23,250 bases of DNA from Nitratidesulfovibrio sp044433065. Lineage in GTDB: Bacteria > Desulfobacterota > Desulfovibrionia > Desulfovibrionales > Desulfovibrionaceae. The translations under genes and the position numbers were made by a program. Position 1 is the first letter of the stretch. Each line of letters opens with the position of its first letter. Below, in pieces: positions 1-6,872 of the stretch. Where the stretch lies: NCBI GenBank assembly GCA_044433065.1, contig JAWXUA010000031.1:1-23250 (forward strand), given 5' to 3'. Below the pieces are notes generated by a model. The model searched no databases. It was not told the DNA's origin and was given only the letters and a program-made list of their open reading frames with translations.

Positions 1-173
1 ATCGCTTGCGGGTCAAAGCTCTTTGTGGCTAAGGCTTAAAAAACAATTTCGGAACTGAGTTTTTTTGTCCGTTGAAATGACTTCTTTTGCCCTGTGCCCC
101 CTTCTTTGGTGTAGACCCGTCTTTGATGGAGAGCCACTTTTTGTCCTCAGCTCTCTAGCGTTTATGACGAGCA

Positions 174-211
174 TAAAAAAAGAGGTTCACTGTATTACCA
201 GTAAACCTCTT
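174..211 (-). terminator. Rho-independent terminator of tRNA-Met copy 1
   Basis: Read on the minus strand, a 13-bp stem (AAGAGGTTTACTG paired with CAGTGAACCTCTT, one G-T pair) closes a 6-base loop and runs straight into a T tract. It lies about 12 bases past the CCA end of the tRNA-Met gene at 224-300. A near-identical hairpin follows the second tRNA copy, so each tRNA seems to be its own transcription unit. Confidence 0.9.
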
Positions 212-223
212 CGTAATTGCGGT

Positions 224-300
224 TGGTAGCGAGGGAGGGAATTGAACCCCCGACACTGCGGATATGAGCCGCATGCTCTGACCGACTGAGCTACCTCGCC
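224..300 (-). tRNA. tRNA-Met (CAT anticodon), copy 1
   Basis: A 77-base cloverleaf on the minus strand. The acceptor stem is GGCGAGG with CCTCGCT (the first pair is G-T), the discriminator base is A and CCA is encoded. The anticodon stem TGCGG/CCGCA holds the loop CTCATAT, giving anticodon CAT. The T arm carries GGTTCAATTCC. The loop context fits an elongator tRNA-Met. A tRNA-Ile whose CAT anticodon is modified to lysidine cannot be fully excluded from sequence alone. It is identical in sequence to the gene at 441-517. Confidence 0.95.
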
Positions 301-391
301 AACCTAATGGTGTTTGGTGAATAAAATTCAAGTAAAGCTTTAATAAAGCACTGAGTTCTTCACCGCTTTCCTTCTCTATTGGGAAGGAGAG

Positions 392-430
392 AAAAAAACG
401 AGGTTCACTGTGTATCCAGTAAATCTCGTA
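392..430 (-). terminator. Rho-independent terminator of tRNA-Met copy 2
   Basis: On the minus strand, ACGAGATTTACTG pairs with CAGTGAACCTCGT across a short loop and is followed by seven T residues. It sits 10 bases after the CCA end of the tRNA at 441-517 and upstream of copy 1. Differences from the first terminator occur in stem positions but preserve pairing. Confidence 0.9.
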
Positions 431-440
431 TGATTTCGGT

Positions 441-517
441 TGGTAGCGAGGGAGGGAATTGAACCCCCGACACTGCGGATATGAGCCGCATGCTCTGACC
501 GACTGAGCTACCTCGCC
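441..517 (-). tRNA. tRNA-Met (CAT anticodon), copy 2
   Basis: The sequence is the same 77 bases as at 224-300, with encoded CCA, anticodon CAT and an intact cloverleaf. This is the upstream copy with respect to transcription on the minus strand. Both copies are intact, so the pair most likely provides gene dosage. Confidence 0.95.
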
Positions 518-585
518 AACCTAATACTGTGGCAAATGACCAAAAGCCCTTGCCTTGTTCGTTGCTGTTGCGTCGAACGAAAGCC

Positions 586-614
586 TGTTTAAGCTAAGTA
601 GCTTCACTTGGCAA
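586..614 (-). promoter_or_regulatory. Candidate sigma-70 promoter for tRNA-Met copy 2
   Basis: Read on the minus strand: TTGCCA, a 17-base spacer, then TAAACA. The -35 is good and the -10 mediocre. It would start transcription roughly 60 bases before the tRNA. I saw no better pair nearer the gene, and none at all clearly in front of copy 1. Confidence 0.3.
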
Positions 615-724
615 GCTTTTTTTCTCTTCTTTTTAAAAAAGGTGAAAAAAGCGATTTTTTATAGCCACTTTGTCTTTTATGAGGGCAAGCGTTCTATTTT
701 TCTGCTTGGTAGAAGAAAAAGTTC

Positions 725-1672
725 TTAATGCACCATAAAATAGTATACGATAGGTGCTAATGCCAAGCGATACCATGCGAAGGGCTTAAAGGTCATTTTA
801 CCCACAAGGCGAATGAAAAGCTTTACAGCAGCCCACGCGGATAAAAATGACACGAGACAACCTGTGGCAAAAAAAGGCAAATCCGCGGCACTAAACAGGT
901 GCCAGCTTTTCAAAAGATCATAGCCTGTGGCGGCAAACATGATGGGTACTGCAGCGATGAAGGAGTATTCCGCTGCCACATTACGTTTCGCGCCTAAAAT
1001 CATGCCACCCATAATAGTGGCTGCTGAGCGCGAAAAACCGGGCCACAGGGCAAGGCACTGGAAAAGGCCAATACCAAGGGCAAGGCGTGGAGTCATGTCA
1101 TCTAGAGTGTGGTAGCGGAAGACGTGTTCGGCCTTAGAGCTTCCAAGCGTAGAGAGGCGGCGTTTTTCACGCGCTTCAACAAATAAAATAAAGAAGGCTC
1201 CCACAGCGAGGGACAAGACCACAGTGTCAGCTGTGAATAAATACTCCTTAATATAGCTATGCAGGAGAAGCCCCAAGACGCTTGCAGGCAGACAAGTGAG
1301 GAAAAGCATGTAGAGACCGCGCACGCCAGAAAAAGGAGGCATGGTATGTACACGTTTGTTTGCTGATGTAGCCTCTTGCTCTTCCAGACTTTTTGGTTTT
1401 CTAGATGGGTTTTTAGACCGAAATGATACGACTGTAGCAAAATCTGTCATTGTGGGCAGCGGCCATACCAAGGCCCAAAAACGTGGCCAATACAGGACCA
1501 CAACAGCTAAAATGGCACCAAGCTGAATGGCCACTTCAAATGTAGCGGCTTTTTCTCCCGTGAACGCTAAGAGTTCTCCTGCGATAATGAGGTGTCCAGT
1601 GGATGAGACAGGTAGAAACTCTGTCAAACCTTCAATAATACCAAGAATAACAGCTATATACAAAGCAGGCAT
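725..1672 (-). CDS. uppP: Undecaprenyl-diphosphate phosphatase (UppP/BacA)
   Basis: Integral membrane phosphatase that turns undecaprenyl diphosphate into the monophosphate, recycling the lipid carrier for peptidoglycan and other surface polymers. The N-terminal signature EGLTEFLPVSSTGH (residues 14-27) supplies the active-site Glu pair and His. The second signature PGFSRSAATI, near residue 212, supplies the catalytic Arg; the family usually has SRSG, here SRSA. I chose the ATG at 1672 because GGAG lies five bases before it and the family starts there; an upstream TTG in frame is unlikely. At 315 residues it is longer than the usual 265-280. The extra length is a hydrophilic, basic loop around residues 80-115 and a smaller one near 175-190. 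It stands alone on the minus strand, between the tRNAs and a divergent small gene. Confidence 0.95.
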   Translation of the reverse strand: MPALYIAVILGIIEGLTEFLPVSSTGHLIIAGELLAFTGEKAATFEVAIQLGAILAVVVLYWPRFWALVWPLPTMTDFATVVSFRSKNPSRKPKSLEEQEATSANKRVHTMPPFSGVRGLYMLFLTCLPASVLGLLLHSYIKEYLFTADTVVLSLAVGAFFILFVEAREKRRLSTLGSSKAEHVFRYHTLDDMTPRLALGIGLFQCLALWPGFSRSAATIMGGMILGAKRNVAAEYSFIAAVPIMFAATGYDLLKSWHLFSAADLPFFATGCLVSFLSAWAAVKLFIRLVGKMTFKPFAWYRLALAPIVYYFMVH

Positions 1673-1753
1673 GCAATCTCCATGCAACAAAATAGTTATG
1701 CGGCCTCCATCTAAGGCTCGCCATCAATTTGGCATAGCGTATGCAAGCATGAG

Positions 1754-1782
1754 TTGCAAGTCTTAGAGGGATTAGGTACATT
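1754..1782 (+). promoter_or_regulatory. Candidate sigma-70 promoter before the 69-residue gene
   Basis: TTGCAA, a 17-base spacer and TACATT; each hexamer matches consensus at four positions. It lies about 57 bases before the start codon of the small gene at 1840, in the divergent space with uppP. No experimental support is available. Confidence 0.35.
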
Positions 1783-1839
1783 TACAAAAAAATTCATGTA
1801 TGGATGCTAATCATCCTTTTTTTGTACTTGGAGGCGTTT

Positions 1840-2049
1840 ATGGCAACAATTATGGGTAATAGCGACTTAGTGCGTCAAGCTGTGGCATATATTTTTGATG
1901 CTTACAAAGAAAACCTTGCAAAATCTCCAAAGTCCCCAAAATCGTATGAAGATTTGTTGGATGAGGCAGCCATGCGTTTTAATTTAGGGCCTATGGATTG
2001 TGAGGCCTTACGTCATGCCATTTGTCAAAGCGGCAAAGACAACGTATAG
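1840..2049 (+). CDS. Small protein of unknown function (69 aa)
   Basis: I do not recognise this family. The start at 1840 is supported by GGAGG five bases upstream; an earlier in-frame ATG at 1804 lacks such a site and would add an odd hydrophobic stretch. The protein is soluble-looking and probably all helical, with the pattern SDLVRQAVAYIFDAY, then a short Lys/Ser/Pro-rich turn (KSPKSPKS), then SYEDLLDEAAMRFNLGPMD. The last helices are loosely like a small helix-turn-helix or protein-interaction domain, but no hallmark residues allow a call. It lies 119 bases before lptF, in the same direction, and could be transcribed with it. The strong ribosome site and gene-like composition make it likely to be real. 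Confidence 0.7.
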   Translation: MATIMGNSDLVRQAVAYIFDAYKENLAKSPKSPKSYEDLLDEAAMRFNLGPMDCEALRHAICQSGKDNV

Positions 2050-2105
2050 AAAACCACGCCATGCGTACTTGTGCCGTCCATTCATTCGCTGAGGTGGCGG
2101 ACTTT

Positions 2106-2123
2106 GTGAGCTTATAAGCGCAC
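2106..2123. promoter_or_regulatory. Near-perfect 18-bp palindrome upstream of lptF
   Basis: GTGAGCTTATAAGCGCAC is an inverted repeat with a single mismatched pair, centred on the 10-bp perfect core GCTTATAAGC. It lies about 46 bases before the proposed lptF start. The size and symmetry suit a dimeric regulator, but no regulator can be named, and a -10-like TATAAC follows at 2147. Confidence 0.3.
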
Positions 2124-2168
2124 TGTATACCGGCATTATTTTTTTGTATAACAACAGAGGGGGCCACC

Positions 2169-3356
2169 CTGTTTTCTTTATTACAAAGGCAAGTTTTTAG
2201 AGAGCTTGTCACTATTTTTACGCTTTGTCTTTTTGCGCTTTTGTCCGTTGTGCTCATAGGCCGCGGTCTGCAGTTGCGCGAAGTTTTCATTGGTCTTGAG
2301 CTCAGCCTTTGGGATTTAGGGCGGCTGTTTTTCTATCTCATGCCTTTTTTCATGATGATGATTATTCCCATTGCCTGCATGCTGAGCGTCTTCTTGACCT
2401 TTTTGCGTATGAGCAGTGATCGAGAGCTTGTGGCCCTGAAGGCTGGTGGTGTGAGCATCTATCAAATGTTGCCAGCCCCCATACTTTTTTGCGTCCTCTG
2501 TACCATACTTAGTCTTGCTATCTCGTTAGAAGGTCTTGCATGGGGTATGGCAAGTTTTCGTTCAGATATTATGGAAATGGCAAGCACCAAAGCGCGCATT
2601 GTTTTACAGCCCGGTGTTTTCAATAAAACTATTCCCAATCTGACACTTTTTGCTCGTCAAGTGGAGCCTTCTGGCGAATTGCAACAAGTCATTGTTGAGG
2701 ACCAATCGCAACGCAGTACAGCGCTCACCATCATTGCACCACAAGGAAGTCTAACGACAGATGAGCGTCTTGGTGAAATTGTTTTTGTGCTCAAAGATGG
2801 GCGTATCTATCAAACTGACAAAGAACAAGTCACTGTGCTGGGCTTTGATGAATATCTTGTAAGACTAAATCTTGATCAATTATTTGATGGACTTAACCTT
2901 GGTGAAGTCAAACCTAAAGAGATGTCATGGTCTGAGCTCAATCAGGCTACTCTGGGCGAGAAAGCCAAGGAGATGAGCCAAAGCTTTATACGCAAAACCC
3001 GTGTCGAGTTGCAAAAACGTTGGGCTTTACCATTTGCTTGTCTGGTTTTAGGCCTCTTTGCCATGCCTCTTGCGTGTTCTTTTGAGGGAGTAAAGCGACA
3101 AACTGGGGTTGTCACAGCTCTTGTCATGTTCATGGTCTACTATACCTTACTCTCCATGGGTATGAGCATGAGTGAAGCTGAGTCTATTCCTCCTGTTATT
3201 GGCTTGTGGCTTCCCAACGCCATTTTCGGTAGCCTTGCCATCAGCGGTCTTATTCTCACTGCAAAAGAACGTACGCCATCGTGTTCTCATTTTATCGATG
3301 CCCTTAAGCTTGGCATCATGCAACGTTTTCAAAAACTCAGGAAGAAGTCAGTATGA
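2169..3356 (+). CDS. lptF: LPS export permease LptF (CTG start proposed)
   Basis: Inner-membrane half of the LptB2FG transporter, which pulls LPS from the inner membrane and feeds it to LptC and the periplasmic bridge. It has the YjgP/YjgQ layout: N-terminal transmembrane helices, the motif SSDRELVALKAGGVS, a central periplasmic beta-jellyroll domain, then three C-terminal helices. The first ATG/GTG/TTG in frame is a TTG at 2241, inside the first membrane helix. The frame is open back to 2118, and its upstream codons read LLQRQVFRELVTIF, the usual LptF opening. The only plausible start there is CTG at 2169, five bases after GAGGGGG, giving 395 residues. The next gene, lptG, overlaps the stop codon by four bases. 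The family call is firm; the start codon is inference. Confidence 0.92.
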   Translation: MFSLLQRQVFRELVTIFTLCLFALLSVVLIGRGLQLREVFIGLELSLWDLGRLFFYLMPFFMMMIIPIACMLSVFLTFLRMSSDRELVALKAGGVSIYQMLPAPILFCVLCTILSLAISLEGLAWGMASFRSDIMEMASTKARIVLQPGVFNKTIPNLTLFARQVEPSGELQQVIVEDQSQRSTALTIIAPQGSLTTDERLGEIVFVLKDGRIYQTDKEQVTVLGFDEYLVRLNLDQLFDGLNLGEVKPKEMSWSELNQATLGEKAKEMSQSFIRKTRVELQKRWALPFACLVLGLFAMPLACSFEGVKRQTGVVTALVMFMVYYTLLSMGMSMSEAESIPPVIGLWLPNAIFGSLAISGLILTAKERTPSCSHFIDALKLGIMQRFQKLRKKSV

Positions 3357-4438
3357 CCTTGCTTTCTCGTTATCTTTTCAAGAATAATTTGCTTATTATT
3401 CTTGCCATATTGGCTGTTGGCATCACTATTTATTTGCTCGTGGATTTATTTGATAACCTCGACATCATGATTGATGCTGGGATATCGTTCCAAACTGGGC
3501 TTCTCTATTACGCGGCCAAAACACCGCTTATTATCTCTCAAATTTTGCCTGCGATATTCTTACTTGCAGCCCTTACTCAGCTCAGTATCATGTCAAAGGA
3601 ACGCGAGCTTGTGGCCATCCAAGCTGGCGGCATTTCCATGCTTGTTATTGTACGTTTTTTCATTATCAATGGCATCCTGTGGAGTTGTCTTCAGCTGGCT
3701 TTCTCTCAAGCTATTGGTGTTTATGGAGAAAATGAAGCATCACGTATATGGCAAGAAGAAATCCGAGGCCGTGCGCCTTCACAGCTTGTGCTCGAGCAGG
3801 TCTGGTTTACTGACGATAATTACGTAATTCATCTAGACAAAGTTGCTCCGCGCACAGGTCAAGGCCAAAATTTATCTGCATATAACCTTTCACAAGATGG
3901 AGTTTCCATCACGGAAATTATTCGGGCCAAGCATTTTACTGTCAAAAAAGGAGCTTGGCTTCTCGAAGACGTTTCCATCTTTACCCCTGAAAACTTTGGC
4001 CAAGAAGCGCGTGATGTGTACACACTAGCTCTCAATCAGGATGTGGCTGATTTTGCCATCATAGCACCTAAGGCCAAGCCCAATACGCTGCCGCTTTGGC
4101 AATTAGGGCAAGCCATCGAAAAGCTCAGTGCCTCAGGCTCCAACGTTGAAGGCCTGCGTACTGCGTGGCATATGAAAGTCGCGTATGCGGCATCACTGCT
4201 TGTTATGGGACTCATTGCTGTGGCCATCATTACGTGGCGTGACTCCATTTACTTAGCCATAACCTTGGCACTCGCCTGTACATTTGTCTTCTACGTCATT
4301 TTTACAGTCGGGGGTACGCTTGGGGAAAAAGGTCTTGTTTCGCCATTCTTTGCTGCGTGGGGCGCTAATATTCTTGCCGGTGGTCTGGCGATTATGAGGC
4401 TTATCTACGTCCTGAGGCCGCGGCGTCTGCAGAGCTAG
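3353..4438 (+). CDS. lptG: LPS export permease LptG
   Basis: Partner of LptF in the inner-membrane LPS extractor. The start ATG overlaps the lptF stop in an ATGA junction, so translation is coupled and the two subunits are likely made in equal amounts; AGGAAG lies about eight bases upstream. The layout matches the family: N-terminal helices (opening MTLLSRYLFKNNLL), the motif SKERELVAIQAGGIS that parallels the one in LptF, a periplasmic domain in the middle (about residues 130-255), and three C-terminal helices. Length 361 is typical. A terminator follows at 4504. The ATPase LptB and LptA/LptC are not in this window. Confidence 0.95.
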   Translation: MTLLSRYLFKNNLLIILAILAVGITIYLLVDLFDNLDIMIDAGISFQTGLLYYAAKTPLIISQILPAIFLLAALTQLSIMSKERELVAIQAGGISMLVIVRFFIINGILWSCLQLAFSQAIGVYGENEASRIWQEEIRGRAPSQLVLEQVWFTDDNYVIHLDKVAPRTGQGQNLSAYNLSQDGVSITEIIRAKHFTVKKGAWLLEDVSIFTPENFGQEARDVYTLALNQDVADFAIIAPKAKPNTLPLWQLGQAIEKLSASGSNVEGLRTAWHMKVAYAASLLVMGLIAVAIITWRDSIYLAITLALACTFVFYVIFTVGGTLGEKGLVSPFFAAWGANILAGGLAIMRLIYVLRPRRLQS

Positions 4439-4503
4439 ATTTTGGTTATTTTTGAGTGGACATACACTGAAGATATGTAGTTATTTTGACGGCATCTAAT
4501 AGG

Positions 4504-4545
4504 AAAAGCGACCACAACAGTACAAACTGCTATGGTCGCTTTTTT
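4504..4545. terminator. Two-way terminator between lptG and engB
   Basis: AAAGCGACCA pairs with TGGTCGCTTT, with a small inner stem CAGT/ACTG, and is followed by six T residues on the plus strand. On the other strand the same stem is followed by four T residues. It lies between the converging ends of lptG and engB and can serve both, more strongly lptG. Confidence 0.85.
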
Positions 4546-4567
4546 CATGGCGGAGAGGTGAAGGGAG

Positions 4568-5254
4568 CTAGTTAGAGACGATTTCAGGCGTTGTAATCGT
4601 CACAATTTCTGGTGCGGCTTGCTCAAGAGTGGGAGTTGGGGCTGCATTATTATCAGGGGATTTTTCTTCCCGCTGTATGCAGCCAGCACTGATTTTTAGT
4701 TCCTTCCATAAATCTTGGATGCCAAGGCCATTCTTAGATGCTGTGATCACAGGCTTCTGGCCACCGAGTAATGCTGCCCACTGCTTTTGACGGGCAGAAC
4801 GTTCGCGTTGATTACACTTGTCACCTTTGGTCAAAATAGGCAAAAGCGGAATGTCATGGGCCCGAGCGTATGTTGTGAGTTCAACGTCAAGTCGCTGTGG
4901 GTCCAAACGCGAATCAAGCAAAACGGCTAACGCCTTCAAGCCTTGGCAGGAAACAATGTATTTTTCAATGAGCTTAGCCCATTTTTTACGCTCTTCCTTA
5001 CTACACTGAGCATAACCGTAGCCAGGTAAGTCCACCAAGATAAAATCTTCTGGTACCACACGATAATAGTTCACGCTACGCGTTTTCCCTGGTGTGGCAC
5101 TGGTTTTTGCAAGTTTATTGCGTCTTGCAAGAGCGTTAATTAATGAAGATTTTCCCACATTTGAACGGCCAGCAAAGGCAATTTGTGGCTCGTTCAAGCT
5201 TGTCAGTTGGTCCAAGGTATATGCGGTCGTTTCAAGAATAAGGGTAGAAGCCAT
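4568..5254 (-). CDS. engB: Ribosome biogenesis GTPase EngB (YihA/YsxC)
   Basis: Small GTPase needed for assembly of the large ribosomal subunit. All G motifs are visible: GRSNVGKS (residues 29-36), the switch region ATPGKTRSVNYY with TPGKT at 54-58, DLPG at 75-78, TKGDK at 142-146 (TKADK is more usual) and TASK at 171-174. The start has AAGGAT upstream at good spacing. The 228-residue length exceeds the usual 195-210 because of an acidic, Pro/Thr-rich tail of about 40 residues after residue 188. This tail ends in two PEIV units and is probably disordered. It is divergent from aroQ and convergent with lptG. Confidence 0.95.
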   Translation of the reverse strand: MASTLILETTAYTLDQLTSLNEPQIAFAGRSNVGKSSLINALARRNKLAKTSATPGKTRSVNYYRVVPEDFILVDLPGYGYAQCSKEERKKWAKLIEKYIVSCQGLKALAVLLDSRLDPQRLDVELTTYARAHDIPLLPILTKGDKCNQRERSARQKQWAALLGGQKPVITASKNGLGIQDLWKELKISAGCIQREEKSPDNNAAPTPTLEQAAPEIVTITTPEIVSN

Positions 5255-5403
5255 ACGTATCCTTTATCTTCAAGTAAAACTCGAAGTATTTTTGTATCGT
5301 TAGAGCATATATATTGATGCGTTTGTAAAAAATATGGGCAGAAACAAGGCTAAGCTTGACAAGCGCGGTTGGTTTGCTCAAAATACCCGCCTGCTAACCC
5401 ATA

Positions 5404-5433
5404 ACTGGGTAAGACTAGGTAAAACTAGGTAAG
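5404..5433. repeat. Three tandem 10-bp repeats upstream of aroQ
   Basis: ACTGGGTAAG, ACTAGGTAAA and ACTAGGTAAG follow one another without spacers. The 10-bp period puts each unit on nearly the same face of the helix. It lies in the engB/aroQ divergent space, about 100 bases before aroQ. Confidence 0.75.
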
Positions 5434-5440
5434 GCTTGGA

Positions 5441-5457
5441 AATGTGGGAACCACATT
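5441..5457. promoter_or_regulatory. Perfect inverted repeat upstream of aroQ
   Basis: AATGTGG-GAA-CCACATT has 7-bp arms around a 3-base spacer, eight bases after the 10-bp tandem repeats. It could be an operator in the engB/aroQ divergent region or a small RNA hairpin. No binding protein can be assigned. Confidence 0.3.
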
Positions 5458-5536
5458 GGGGCGATATGAAGTCCTGCGCCGCCTGTAAAAAAATACCTTA
5501 CTGCAATATCGTAAGAAACTCAAATGAGGTTATACC

Positions 5537-6013
5537 ATGAGTGCCGCAAAGCCCGTTATCTTGATTATCAATGGACCCAACTTAGGTGCACTCGGTATAC
5601 GCCAGCCTGAGATTTATGGAACTGAGGACATGACATCTGTTCCACCTTTGGTGGATAAGCTGCTTGGTCCTTTGGCGCAAGGTATTGAGCTGGAGTTTTT
5701 TCAGTCCAATCATGAAGGCGTTCTTATTGATAGGCTCGAAAAAGCACGCCTTGATAAGGTCGCTGGTGTAATCTTAAATGCTGGTGCCTTCAGCCACACA
5801 AGCCTTGCCCTTGCAGATTGCCTTGCGTGGATAGAGTTGCCATGCGTGGAAGTGCACCTTAGTAATGTTTTGGCGCGTGCCAACGCTTTGCGCCATCAAA
5901 GCCATATTGCACCGCATACCATCGGCCTTATTGCAGGTTTTGGTATTACAGGGTATGCACTTGCTGTACAAGCACTTGTGCGGCACTTGCAGCTTGATAT
6001 CAATATGGCATAA
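5537..6013 (+). CDS. aroQ: Type II 3-dehydroquinate dehydratase AroQ
   Basis: Catalyses the third shikimate step, 3-dehydroquinate to 3-dehydroshikimate, in aromatic amino acid synthesis. The type II signature INGPNLGALGIRQPEIYG contains the catalytic Arg22 and Tyr27. Further landmarks are FFQSNHEG, LNAGAFSHTS (Asn81, His87; the family usually has NPGA) and EVHLSN with His107. At 158 residues it is near the usual 145-150. TGAGGT precedes the ATG. It sits 32 bases before efp in the same direction, so the two are probably co-transcribed. Confidence 0.95.
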   Translation: MSAAKPVILIINGPNLGALGIRQPEIYGTEDMTSVPPLVDKLLGPLAQGIELEFFQSNHEGVLIDRLEKARLDKVAGVILNAGAFSHTSLALADCLAWIELPCVEVHLSNVLARANALRHQSHIAPHTIGLIAGFGITGYALAVQALVRHLQLDINMA

Positions 6014-6045
6014 GCCTTTATTTTATAACTTTTTTTGGAGACACC

Positions 6046-6609
6046 ATGTACTCAACTACCGATTTTAGAAAAGGCCTTAAGATTGAAATTGACGGCATTC
6101 CATATGAAATTGTTGATTTCCAACACTTTAAGCCAGGCAAGGGCGGCGCAATGATCCGCACCAAGCTTCGTAACATTCTCAATGGCCGTACCGTTGATAA
6201 TACCTTCCGCTCTGGTGAAAAAGTTGAGCGTCCTGACCTTGAAACTCGTGACATGCAATACCTTTACCGCGAAGGTACTGAGCTGATTTTCATGGACTTG
6301 ACCAGCTATGAACAGATTAGCATGGAAGAAGAGATGACCGACGGTAAGGGTGGCTTCTTGAAAGATGGTCAACAATGCCGCGTACTTCTGTACAACGGTA
6401 ACGCTCTTGATATTGAAATCCCACTGTCCTTGGTTTTGGAAGTCGTTAATACCGAACCAGGTGCCAAGGGTGATACTGTGTCCAACGTTACAAAGCCAGC
6501 TACTGTGGAAACCGGCATTGTTGTGCAGGTGCCAATCTTTGTAAATATTGGTGACCGCGTTAAGATTGATACACGTAGCCGTGAATACCTTGGTCGCGAA
6601 TCTCAATAA
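6046..6609 (+). CDS. efp: Translation elongation factor P
   Basis: Helps ribosomes through polyproline stretches. Domain I holds the tip loop KPGKGGA with Lys32, the position modified in EF-P proteins (by beta-lysylation in many proteobacteria); whether it is modified here cannot be seen, as no epmA/epmB lies nearby. The C-terminal OB domains end with the family motif GDRVKIDTRSREYLGR. GGAG lies five bases before the ATG. Length 187 is standard. Confidence 0.97.
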   Translation: MYSTTDFRKGLKIEIDGIPYEIVDFQHFKPGKGGAMIRTKLRNILNGRTVDNTFRSGEKVERPDLETRDMQYLYREGTELIFMDLTSYEQISMEEEMTDGKGGFLKDGQQCRVLLYNGNALDIEIPLSLVLEVVNTEPGAKGDTVSNVTKPATVETGIVVQVPIFVNIGDRVKIDTRSREYLGRESQ

Positions 6610-6730
6610 GTAGTGATACACGCGCCTTTTTGTGTATAAATATCACTTTTAGGCCTATTTTTAGCCTTTGTTCTGTAGACTTAAGTCGTTGCATGTTGTA
6701 AACATAGTCAACGAAACACGTATGACAGAA

Positions 6731-6769
6731 AAAAGAGGGGTACGATTGTTTCGGTCGTATCCCTCTTTC
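6731..6769 (+). terminator. Terminator after efp
   Basis: AAAGAGGGGTACGA pairs with TCGTATCCCTCTTT over a 9-base loop (one G-T pair), followed by a T-rich stretch. A weaker hairpin with a bulge and four T residues (about 6611-6650) directly follows the efp stop and may be a first attenuation point. The space from here to ftsK holds nothing else I can name. Confidence 0.8.
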
Positions 6770-6872
6770 TCGTTAATATATGCTTTCAAGGCGTACTTTG
6801 GTATGGACGCTAAGGACATAGGCATCTCAAGATGATGCTCCCATTTTTCACCCAGTTTTTTAGGTCAATGAT

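Larger units (their letters stand above)
174..525. repeat. Tandem duplication of tRNA-Met plus terminator
   Basis: Two units of about 135 bp (roughly 174-308 and 392-525) each contain a terminator hairpin, the 77-base tRNA and the shared flank AACCTAAT. The tRNA parts are identical. The terminator arms and short linkers differ at several positions while keeping base pairing, so the duplication is not brand new: the tRNA has been held constant while the rest drifted. Confidence 0.85.

Noticed and set aside
1..173. Possible RNA or gene end at the left edge.
   Set aside because: No conserved RNA signature or coding frame was seen; the stretch is too short to judge.
645..660. AAAAAAGCGATTTTTT as a terminator for uppP.
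   Set aside because: It is a weak A/T stem more than 60 bases after the stop, with no GC core; a terminator for uppP could not be placed with confidence.
6052..6621. A 189-residue minus-strand frame opposite efp.
   Set aside because: It lies fully antisense to a clear EF-P gene and has no recognisable domain; it is a by-product of codon bias.
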